The notes under the pieces were generated by a model, which did no database searches, was not told the DNA's origin, and worked only from the letters and a program-made list of their open reading frames with translations. A stretch of 43,835 nucleotides of DNA. Origin: Candidatus Hydrogenedentota bacterium (lineage in GTDB: Bacteria > Hydrogenedentota > Hydrogenedentia > Hydrogenedentales > CAITNO01). A program made the translations under genes and the position numbers. The stretch is from the NCBI GenBank assembly GCA_012523015.1, contig JAAYJI010000236.1, forward strand, positions 1 to 43,835, given 5' to 3'. Below are positions 16,574 to 22,791 of the stretch, piece after piece (within the stretch, counting starts at the first letter, position 1; every line of letters begins with the position of its first letter).

Positions 16574-17599
16574 TTATTTCTCTTTCATCCGCGTCGCTGC
16601 CCACTGTGCCGTCAGGTTCATGGCGGCACACAGGCTGTTTTCTCGGGCTCGTCCTGTTCCAGCAATATCATAGGCTGTTCCGTGATCCGGTGAGGTGCGG
16701 ATAAAGGGCAGCCCCAAGGTCACATGGACACCATCATCCATGGCAACCAATTTGAAAGGAATATGTCCCTGATCATGATACATAGCGATGACCAGATCGA
16801 ACTCTCCATTATACGCGCGATTAAATACGGTGTCGGGCGCAAGGGGTCCTGCACAATCGATACCGCGGTTTCTGGCTTCCATGGCGGCCGGTCGGATTTC
16901 ATCGATCTCTTCGCGGCCGAAAGCACCGCCTTCTCCGGCATGGGGATTCAAGCCTGCCAGCACCAGACGGGGATGGGGAAAGCCCAATCGGCATAGGGTG
17001 TCATATCCCATTTCAATGGCTTGAAGGACCAGATCTTTTTTAACGGCCGCCACCGCTTCCGCCATGGATAGATGGGCGGAAATATGGACAATGCGAAGGC
17101 GTTCATGGAAAAGACTCATGTGGCAATGCTCTACGCCGGCAATGGATTGAAGCATGGGCGTGTGGCCGGGAAATTTAGAGCCGGAACGAAGGAGTCCCTC
17201 TTTGTTGACCGGACAGGTTACGACGCCGTGGATTTGTCCTGCCATGGCGAGGCGCGCGGCTTTTTCAATCCACACTGCCGCTGAGCGCGACGCTTCCGGA
17301 TCCAGTACGCCCGGCTGGATTGCGGGAGCGGGAGCGCCTGCATTCATGATGGGTACAGCGGGAGAAGACAAATCAATTTCTTTGACGTCGGTAATCTCGT
17401 AGAGGGGCGGCATGGAACGTATTGTTCTGCCCGCATTTTCCAGAGCCGCCTTATCGCCGATCACCAGAGGCAGACAGCAGTCTTGCCAGTTTCGAGACGA
17501 TAAAGCTTTGGCCAATATTTCCGGGCCAATGCCGTTGGGATCACCCATAGTCAGGCCAAGTATAGGCCGAATTAAAACCGGTTTCTTATCCTGTTGCAT
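16574..17599 (-). CDS. pdxA: 4-hydroxythreonine-4-phosphate dehydrogenase
   Basis: This 341-residue NAD+- and Zn2+-dependent enzyme oxidises 4-phosphohydroxy-L-threonine in DXP-dependent pyridoxal phosphate synthesis. Visible motifs are LTMGDPNGIGPEILAKAL at the N-terminus, TCPVNKEGL and KFPGHTPMLQ, a metal histidine in HISAHLSM, GLNPHAGEGGAFGREE, and YHDQGHIPFKL (metal histidine) followed by LPFIRTSPDHGTAYDIAG. PdxA2-type paralogues in sugar-acid degradation share these motifs. The absence of catabolic neighbours favours PdxA proper. Start ATG 17599 has GAGGAGTG about ten bases upstream. It heads a two-gene unit with the FG-GAP protein. Confidence 0.93.
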   Translation of the reverse strand: MQQDKKPVLIRPILGLTMGDPNGIGPEILAKALSSRNWQDCCLPLVIGDKAALENAGRTIRSMPPLYEITDVKEIDLSSPAVPIMNAGAPAPAIQPGVLDPEASRSAAVWIEKAARLAMAGQIHGVVTCPVNKEGLLRSGSKFPGHTPMLQSIAGVEHCHMSLFHERLRIVHISAHLSMAEAVAAVKKDLVLQAIEMGYDTLCRLGFPHPRLVLAGLNPHAGEGGAFGREEIDEIRPAAMEARNRGIDCAGPLAPDTVFNRAYNGEFDLVIAMYHDQGHIPFKLVAMDDGVHVTLGLPFIRTSPDHGTAYDIAGTGRARENSLCAAMNLTAQWAATRMKEK

Positions 17600-17774
17600 G
17601 GTAGGGCACTCCTCTGACAGATTGCTGCTTTGTCAGGCGCACCGGATAAACCTATGTTCAGGTGTGCTTGTCTCGACAGCCGAACTGTTTTTGTTAAGGC
17701 TTCTTGAATGTCCTAAATAACGAATGGTTCATTCTAACACGAGTATTATCTTTCCGGGTAATTACTGAAGTGCC

Positions 17775-17789
17775 CTGCAAATTTTGCAG
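17775..17789. promoter_or_regulatory. Perfect 15-base dyad, possible activator site
   Basis: CTGCAAA-T-TTTGCAG is a perfect 7+1+7 palindrome. It lies about 200 bases before the -24/-12 element at 17974, within the range of action of sigma-54 activators. It differs from the TTGCGCAA pair upstream of the EF-hand gene, so a shared regulator is not shown by this element alone. Confidence 0.4.
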
Positions 17790-17973
17790 CCTCCTATAGA
17801 CGGGGTTCCGGATTTTGCAGACGCTTCATGCAAGTGCGGCGTCCTATAAAGCTTCAAAATACAAAACACTATTGCAGAAAATTACGGTCATAAGGGCTTT
17901 CCCCTTGTAAAATGGCTTGAACCTTCGGTTGTGGTTGTCATTACAGCAGCGATAAGAGAGCCGAATAGAGAGA

Positions 17974-17989
17974 TGGCATGTATCTTGCT
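17974..17989 (+). promoter_or_regulatory. Sigma-54 (-24/-12) promoter of the calcium-loop protein gene
   Basis: TGGCATGTATCTTGCT matches the sigma-54 consensus TGGCACGRNNNTTGCW with exact spacing: GG at 17975-17976 and GC at 17987-17988. Only two constrained positions differ. Transcription would start near 18000, giving a leader of about 57 bases, much like the EF-hand gene. No competing sigma-70 promoter is evident. Confidence 0.7.
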
Positions 17990-18056
17990 CATTACTATTC
18001 AGAAGCTTAGAAGAAGAAAAACTTAAGATGCCGGTAAGGCAAGAAAGGAGTCAGTT

Positions 18057-18878
18057 ATGACTATGAAACATTTAAAAATTGTGTTGGTCCTAATGCTAGT
18101 GATAAGCGGGTTCGCTTGGGCAGAAGGCAAGAAAGACACCGACCGAACAGAGACGGCGCCCGCTGTGCGCGGTCAAGGTCGTGCTTACAATTGTCCGCAA
18201 TTTGTAGATGCTGACGGTGACGGTGTTTGTGATCGTTTTGTGGACGCTGACGGCGACGGTATTTGTGATTATTGGCAGAATCGCGCCGGTCGCGGTTATG
18301 GGCAAAGAATGGGACGCGGCAGGGGCGCCGGCGGCGGCTATGGCCGTTTCAGAAATGCTGATGTGGGCATAGACACGGACGGAGACGGCATTATCGATAG
18401 AAGACCGCAGCGGCTGGGTCTTGGCGGCCGTGGCCGTGGTGTAGACTGCCCCAATTTTGTCGACGCTGACGGCGACGGTATTAACGATAACTTTGTGGAT
18501 GCCGACGGGGACGGTATCTGTGATCGATGGAAGGAACGCCGTGGAATGGATGGACGGGGCAGAGGAATCTTTTGTCCCAATTTTGTCGACGCTGACGGCG
18601 ACGGTATTAACGACAACTTTGTAGATGCAGATGGTGACGGTATTTGTGATAATTGGGCTGCCGGTGGACGGAGCGGCATGGGCCGTGGCGTAGGCAGAGG
18701 CATGGGTGGCGGAGCGGGCGGAGGCTATGGCATGGGGCGTGGCGGCGGTGGTAGGGGCCTGGGAAGGGGTGTGGGCGGCGGCGGTAGGGGCTATGGCATG
18801 GGTCGCGGCGCAGGCTGTGGCATGCGCACGGGAGTTGGAAGCGATGCCTGTCAGTACGGCACACCCTCCACAAAATAA
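18057..18878 (+). CDS. Secreted DxDxDG calcium-loop, Gly/Arg/Met-rich repeat protein
   Basis: This 273-residue protein has a clear signal peptide (MKHLKIVLVLMLVISGFAWA) and an excellent ribosome site (AAAGGAG, 6 bases before ATG 18057). The mature part has seven short calcium-type loops of the form D-[AT]-D-G-D-G-[IV]-x-D, mostly in pairs inside the unit CPNFVDADGDGINDNFVDAD. One Cys precedes each pair and another ends it. Between and after the pairs the sequence is Gly/Arg/Met-rich; the last 80 residues are almost only G, R, M, Y, V and A. The loops resemble thrombospondin type 3, dockerin or EF-hand loops, so binding of Ca2+ outside the cytoplasm is likely. I do not recognise a named family. 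It is monocistronic, between a sigma-54 promoter and an intrinsic terminator. Confidence 0.85.
   Translation: MTMKHLKIVLVLMLVISGFAWAEGKKDTDRTETAPAVRGQGRAYNCPQFVDADGDGVCDRFVDADGDGICDYWQNRAGRGYGQRMGRGRGAGGGYGRFRNADVGIDTDGDGIIDRRPQRLGLGGRGRGVDCPNFVDADGDGINDNFVDADGDGICDRWKERRGMDGRGRGIFCPNFVDADGDGINDNFVDADGDGICDNWAAGGRSGMGRGVGRGMGGGAGGGYGMGRGGGGRGLGRGVGGGGRGYGMGRGAGCGMRTGVGSDACQYGTPSTK
18450..18651 (+). repeat. In-gene duplication of the calcium-loop pair
   Basis: Two copies offset by 126 bases (42 codons) begin at 18450 and 18576. The first 38 bases are identical and the rest of the 76-base core differs mainly at third codon positions. The repeat therefore arose by duplication and is held by selection on the protein. 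A more diverged third pair lies near the start of the mature protein. Confidence 0.85.
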
Positions 18879-18904
18879 GCTGAGAATCTTTGTTGAAATC
18901 GAAT

Positions 18905-18945
18905 AATGCGGCGGCCGCGGGATCCCCTTCCTGCGGCCGCATTTT
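18905..18945 (+). terminator. Intrinsic terminator of the calcium-loop protein gene
   Basis: AATGCGGC and GCCGCATT form an 8-bp GC-rich stem, with further G/C pairing possible inside, followed by a short T run (TTTT at 18942-18945). It begins 26 bases after the stop codon. Confidence 0.75.
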
Positions 18946-19397
18946 ATGATGGTTCTACGAGAATGATGAGAATTCGAGTCTCTGTGCACATACCCCGACT
19001 CTCTTCCCTATGTTTTTGATTCCGCTGCTCCGGTACAAGAAGAAATCTCCGAGACGGCAGACGTGATTAAGACCGCGGGAAATGCAGACAAGATAACCGT
19101 ATAAGTACAGCAGTTTTTTTGCTGTTGACCTATTTCCTTGGGTAGGATCAAGTTTCGTTGGTACCAGCCTGTTGTTAAGAAAGAAAAAATAGTGTTTCCG
19201 TATACGTTCCTTAGCGGGGGCATTATTTTTTATAGGGTTCCGTCCTAATTTTTTTGAACCGCCGATTAAGATTGACGCGATGCCTTGTCGATAGGGTACA
19301 ATCAAGGTGTAGGGTGAAGGACAATTGAAAAAACATTTGTACTGTTCAAGTATTTACCCTGTGTGAATGAAGTATCCATACGAAACGGCTCGCGGCT
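18946..19397. other. Intergenic region with little recognisable content
   Basis: About 450 bases without a credible gene. ACAGCA (19107-19112) and TGCTGT (19120-19125) form a small T-rich-loop hairpin. TTGACG (19272-19277) and TACAAT (19297-19302) could be a weak promoter for the downstream phosphoesterase, but the spacer is 19 bp. I see nothing else. Confidence 0.4.
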
Positions 19398-20309
19398 ATG
19401 TGGCGATTTATTCAATTAACAGATACGCATTTGGCAAGTGAACAGAATGGGATTTGGAACAATCGTTTTCTGTGCTCCATGATGCCGGACATCATGGCGT
19501 GTCTGAAACGAGATTTGAAAACGCTCAACCCCGATTTTTTATTGGTTACGGGGGACATTGTCAGTCACAACACGCGGGAAGCCGTATTTCACGCACGGAA
19601 TATGCTGGACACCCTCGGGCGGCCCTACTATCCGGCGGGAGGCAATCATGATTTTTTCAGTCCGGAATCCCGAGGCTGGTTTTTAGAAGCCTACGCCCAT
19701 CGTTTGCCGACGAGCAACACCGTCTACAGTTTTCTTCATAAAAATCTTCGCTTTTGTGTGTTGGATCCTTGGTGGCTTTGGCGTGACGGATCCATGATGC
19801 CTTTTAAAGAAATACAGGATGAAGGACAAGAGGATGAGCAGGAGGCGCCGCCGCGTTGGGCACTGCCGCCCGAACAATTTGTCTGGCTTGAAAGTGTATT
19901 GTCTGCCTTTCCCAAGGAACCTGTTTGCGTGGTCACCCATTACCCTGTTTTTTCTTTGGAAGAACGCTTCAGCCAACCTGATTATAAATTCGCCGGCGCC
20001 TTAGAAAATGGTGATATGTTGGTGAGCCTTTTAAAGCGTCATCACCAGGTCAAAATTGTGTTTTCCGGGCATGCCCATACCAATGCGATTATGGAATACG
20101 GGGAGGTGATGTACGTATGCACCGCTGCTTTGCCGGAGTATCCCAGTGAGTTTAGGGTGGTCTCTGTTTATGACGATCACATCAGCATAAAAACACAGGG
20201 ACTGAGCAACCAAGATTTCGCGAAGCAATCCCTTATCCCGGGGCATGAATACACGGCAGGTACGGCTGAAGATCGAAGCGCAACGATTTATTTCGACAAG
20301 AAAGTTTAG
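19398..20309 (+). CDS. Calcineurin-like metallophosphoesterase
   Basis: 303 residues with the full set of metallophosphoesterase motifs. IQLTDTHL at the N-terminus holds D-x-H, LVTGDIVSH holds GD, PAGGNHDFF is GNHD, VVTHYP holds the fourth metal histidine, and VFSGHAHTN is GHxH. The dinuclear metal site is therefore intact. The order and size resemble CpdA-type 3',5'-cyclic nucleotide phosphodiesterases and Icc-like proteins, but substrate cannot be inferred. There is no signal peptide, so it is cytoplasmic. No Shine-Dalgarno precedes ATG 19398. Its TAG overlaps the stop codon of the convergent zinc-ribbon gene. Confidence 0.87.
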   Translation: MWRFIQLTDTHLASEQNGIWNNRFLCSMMPDIMACLKRDLKTLNPDFLLVTGDIVSHNTREAVFHARNMLDTLGRPYYPAGGNHDFFSPESRGWFLEAYAHRLPTSNTVYSFLHKNLRFCVLDPWWLWRDGSMMPFKEIQDEGQEDEQEAPPRWALPPEQFVWLESVLSAFPKEPVCVVTHYPVFSLEERFSQPDYKFAGALENGDMLVSLLKRHHQVKIVFSGHAHTNAIMEYGEVMYVCTAALPEYPSEFRVVSVYDDHISIKTQGLSNQDFAKQSLIPGHEYTAGTAEDRSATIYFDKKV

Positions 20310-20722
20310 TTCTTAGAACCAAAGATACGTCTGAAATAATCAGGATTATCCAAACACTCCAGATCGATTTTTATAAACTGATCCATCTCTTGATCTGAAA
20401 TTGGCGTTCTTGGTAAGCGCTTGTGATATTTATTCTCCAGTATACGTTTTATGGAGGGAGGGATGGTAGGTCGTCCGCCTGCGGGCGGAAAGGAAATAGA
20501 CCCTGACTCAAGGAAAGCGGCGATCACCTCTGCCAGATGTTCTTTCTTTTCATCCAGGGTACCATGTTCGAGGACCTGCCTTTTTAAGGGAATGATTTTG
20601 TCGCGAAACAGTACGGACAGTTCTTCACAGTGGCGGCACGCGAAAACAGTGATGATCTCTTTCGGCATTCCGTCTTTATGCTGAACGATTTCGTTGCAAT
20701 GTGGGCAACGTAAAGACTCCAT
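20306..20722 (-). CDS. Zinc-ribbon protein of unknown function
   Basis: 138 residues. The N-terminus has two Cys pairs, CPHC at about residues 6-9 and CRHC at about 29-32, spaced as in a treble-clef or zinc-ribbon knuckle. A helical, charged middle (FRDKIIPLKRQVLEHGTLDE) and a basic/acidic C-terminal half follow. There is no membrane segment. I do not recognise the family. The start has AAGGA nine bases upstream. The stop codon overlaps that of the convergent phosphoesterase gene (20306-20309), so the two transcripts must overlap. Confidence 0.7.
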   Translation of the reverse strand: MESLRCPHCNEIVQHKDGMPKEIITVFACRHCEELSVLFRDKIIPLKRQVLEHGTLDEKKEHLAEVIAAFLESGSISFPPAGGRPTIPPSIKRILENKYHKRLPRTPISDQEMDQFIKIDLECLDNPDYFRRIFGSKN

Positions 20723-20738
20723 ATGATATCATTCCTTA

Positions 20739-20766
20739 TTGACAGTTGTTTCTACCCTTTTACTTT
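20739..20766 (+). promoter_or_regulatory. Candidate sigma-70 promoter upstream of the flavodiiron gene
   Basis: TTGACA (20739-20744) is a perfect -35 and TACTTT (20761-20766) a weak -10, with a 16-bp spacer. It implies a leader of nearly 190 bases, which contains the GTGTTA/TAACAC dyad. Confidence 0.4.
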
Positions 20767-20797
20767 AACGTTTATTGAGGGTAAAATTCAAACTTTA

Positions 20798-20811
20798 GTG
20801 TTATTTAACAC
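20798..20811. promoter_or_regulatory. Operator-like palindrome upstream of the flavodiiron gene
   Basis: GTGTTA-TT-TAACAC is a perfect 6+2+6 dyad, about 25 bases past the candidate transcription start. It shares TGTTA/TAACA half-sites with Rex operators but has a 2-base rather than 6-base centre, so Rex is not supported. A redox- or NO-responsive repressor is plausible from the gene it precedes. Confidence 0.45.
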
Positions 20812-20960
20812 GCCATAAAAGCAGAACACTCAATGAAAAGGATTTATTGCGTATTGTTCGAGTATGTGCAAATCCTGCCTGTGCTTTCACAGTAAAGGGT
20901 GATCTTAGGCTTTAAAAAAGAGAAGAGTATACGACGCTATACGAAGAAAGGAACGTAAAT

Positions 20961-22133
20961 ATGAAATCGCGACAGATCTGTGATCGTGTAAGTTTGATAG
21001 GGGCTGTGGATTGGAACCGCCGGCTTTTTGACTCGCTGATTCCTTTGCCCGATGGCACCAGCTATAACGCCTATCTTGTCAAGGGATCCGAGAAAACCGT
21101 TTTAATTGATGCCGTCGATCCGCCGATGGCTTCGGTGCTGATGCGCCAGCTTGAACCTGTTGAACAAGTTGATTATTTCATATCACAGCACGCCGAACAG
21201 GATCATGCGGGCGTGATACCGGAAGTTTTAAACAAATATCCCAATGCCATTTTATTGTGTACGCCCAAAGCGAAAGACTTGCTCTTGGATCATCTGGACA
21301 TTTCCGAAGAACGTATCCGAACCGTTGCTGACGGAGAAGAACTTTCTCTAGGCGATCGAACACTCAAGTTTATTCATACACCTTGGGTACATTGGCCGGA
21401 AACAATGTGCACCTATCTGCCTGAGGATAAGATTTTATTCTCCTGTGACCTTTTCGGTTCTCATCTCGCCACTTCACGCTTGTATGCCGGTGACGATCCC
21501 TATGTGGTGGTGGCGGCAAAACGTTACTATGCAGAAATCATGATGCCTTTCCGAAAAATCATTGCCACCCATCTCACCAAATTGAGCGCCTATGATTACA
21601 ACTGTATCGCGCCCAGTCATGGTCCCTTGTATGACAATCCCGACCTGATTCTAAATGCGTACAAAGAATGGATTTCTGACGCTGTCGCCAACAAAGTGGT
21701 TATCCCCTATATTTCGATGCACGGCAGCACGGAAATCATGGTCAACTATTTGGTTTCCATTCTGGCTGAATACGGTATTGAAGTCCAACCTTTTGACTTG
21801 ACCGTTACCGACATAGGTAATCTTGCCATGGCACTGGTGGATGCAGCAACGATCGTTATCGGCACGCCCACCGTTCATTTTGGACCCCATCCCAATGTTT
21901 ACGCGGCCACCCACCTTGCCAACATGCTGAAGCCAAAGCTGCGCTATGCCGCCATTATCGGGTCTTATGGATGGGGGACGAAAGCAATTGAACAGATTGC
22001 TGCGCTCATCCCCAATCTTAAGGTAGAAGTGCTTGACTCGGTCATGTGCAAAGGAGTGCCCAGAAAAGAAGCGTTGGCGCATCTTGATGCCTTGGCAGCG
22101 GCGATCAATGAAAAGCATCAGCAATTGGATTGA
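20961..22133 (+). CDS. Flavodiiron protein (A-type flavoprotein, O2/NO reductase)
   Basis: 390 residues: an N-terminal metallo-beta-lactamase-like diiron domain (about 1-245) and a C-terminal flavodoxin-like FMN domain (about 250-390). The iron ligands are all present: H77, E79 and D81 in HAEQDHAG, H144 in TPWVHWPETM, D163 in FSCDLFGSH and H220 in APSHGPLYD. FMN binding is indicated by SMHGSTEIMV and IGSYGWG. Such proteins reduce O2 to water or NO to N2O in the cytoplasm of anaerobes. The reductase partner (rubredoxin or NADH:rubredoxin reductase) is not in the window. The ribosome site is good (AAAGGA). The gene appears monocistronic. Confidence 0.95.
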   Translation: MKSRQICDRVSLIGAVDWNRRLFDSLIPLPDGTSYNAYLVKGSEKTVLIDAVDPPMASVLMRQLEPVEQVDYFISQHAEQDHAGVIPEVLNKYPNAILLCTPKAKDLLLDHLDISEERIRTVADGEELSLGDRTLKFIHTPWVHWPETMCTYLPEDKILFSCDLFGSHLATSRLYAGDDPYVVVAAKRYYAEIMMPFRKIIATHLTKLSAYDYNCIAPSHGPLYDNPDLILNAYKEWISDAVANKVVIPYISMHGSTEIMVNYLVSILAEYGIEVQPFDLTVTDIGNLAMALVDAATIVIGTPTVHFGPHPNVYAATHLANMLKPKLRYAAIIGSYGWGTKAIEQIAALIPNLKVEVLDSVMCKGVPRKEALAHLDALAAAINEKHQQLD

Positions 22134-22269
22134 TTATCGGCTGCCTGCTCTCTTTTGAGCCCGAAATTCTTTGCCCGCTGCCGTAAGGGCTAAGCCTGTT
22201 TATTACACGCGTTTAGAGTCACAAGCGCAATATGTAGGGATTGTGTGCAGCACCACCCACAACATTTAG

Positions 22270-22298
22270 TTGCAATTCTCCATGGCATCTGCTAGAAT
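22270..22298 (+). promoter_or_regulatory. Sigma-70 promoter of ftsK
   Basis: TTGCAA (22270-22275) and TAGAAT (22293-22298) with a 17-bp spacer. The predicted start near 22305 leaves a leader of about 34 bases before GTG 22339. Confidence 0.65.
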
Positions 22299-22338
22299 GA
22301 GTCTGATGATTTAGCCGCAGCCACGGGAGAATTTGACA

Positions 22339-22755
22339 GTGGATGAAGATGGAATAGTCAGTCTAAAAGTCAAACGGTTTTTGTGGGGAGTTATCTTACT
22401 CGTTGTCAGCCTTGCGCTTTTTTTTGCGTTGCTGTCTGATTATGATTATTCCCAACAAAACGCTGATAACACCATGATCGGCGTTGAGCCTGCTGTAAAT
22501 TGGTTGGGACCCGTCGGGGCGACAATCGCAGGTCTTCTAGTCATCTTTTTTGGAGATGCGTCCCACATCATCTATGCCATTACTTTTTTATGGGCATTGA
22601 GACTCATTGCAAACAGGCCTTTCGGTTTTATTTTGCTTCGGTTTTTGGGGCTCAGTTTATGTGTTATCAGTGGCGCCAGTTTCATCGAGATGATCCCTTT
22701 TAGTAATGCGGCAGGGGATCGCGTGGGCGGCGCTTTTGGTTCCTTTTTCACATAA
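22339..22755 (+). CDS. ftsK: FtsK N-terminal membrane segment, cut by an in-frame TAA
   Basis: About 138 residues holding the first three membrane helices of FtsK/SpoIIIE (VILLVVSLALFFALL; VGATIAGLLVIFFGDA; FGFILLRFLGLSLCVISG), then GGAFGSFFT and TAA at 22753-22755. The frame is unchanged after the stop: HVTDQNFWLFVF leads directly into the fourth helix, which belongs to the same domain. The start is probably GTG 22339, nine bases after GGGAG; TTG 22333 is an alternative with bad spacing. The stop falls in the loop between helices 3 and 4, probably periplasmic. A free three-helix fragment has no known role. Confidence 0.85.
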   Translation: MDEDGIVSLKVKRFLWGVILLVVSLALFFALLSDYDYSQQNADNTMIGVEPAVNWLGPVGATIAGLLVIFFGDASHIIYAITFLWALRLIANRPFGFILLRFLGLSLCVISGASFIEMIPFSNAAGDRVGGAFGSFFT

Positions 22756-22791
22756 CATGTTACAGATCAAAATTTTTGGCTCTTCGTTTTC

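Larger units (their letters stand above)
17600..18056. other. Intergenic region with sigma-54 promoter and dyads
   Basis: 457 bases between divergent genes. Besides the sigma-54 promoter and the dyad listed separately, ATTTTGCAG occurs at 17781-17789 and again at 17812-17820, and TCCTATA occurs near 17792 and 17850. AAGGG/CCCTT arms lie around 17893-17907, about 100 bases before the predicted start. No reading frame here looks coding. Confidence 0.5.

Noticed and set aside
18096-18989. Long antisense reading frame opposite the calcium-loop protein gene
   Set aside because: It exists only because the sense gene is built from GC-rich repeats; it has no ribosome site, and its Thr/Ala/Ile-rich translation mirrors the sense repeats.
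18950-18990. tRNA-like T-loop sequence (TTCGAGTC)
   Set aside because: No matching acceptor, D or anticodon stems can be folded around it.
18955-19305. Minus-strand 116-codon frame in the intergenic region
   Set aside because: No ribosome site, no family features, and composition unlike neighbouring genes.
20798-20811. Rex operator before the flavodiiron gene
   Set aside because: Half-sites are similar but the centre is 2 bases rather than 6, so the geometry is wrong.
10270-22755. Genome-wide reassignment of TAA to a sense codon
   Set aside because: Many intact genes here (alr, NYN nuclease, ankyrin protein, zinc-ribbon protein, the end of ftsK) stop at TAA at their natural length, next to properly placed neighbours.
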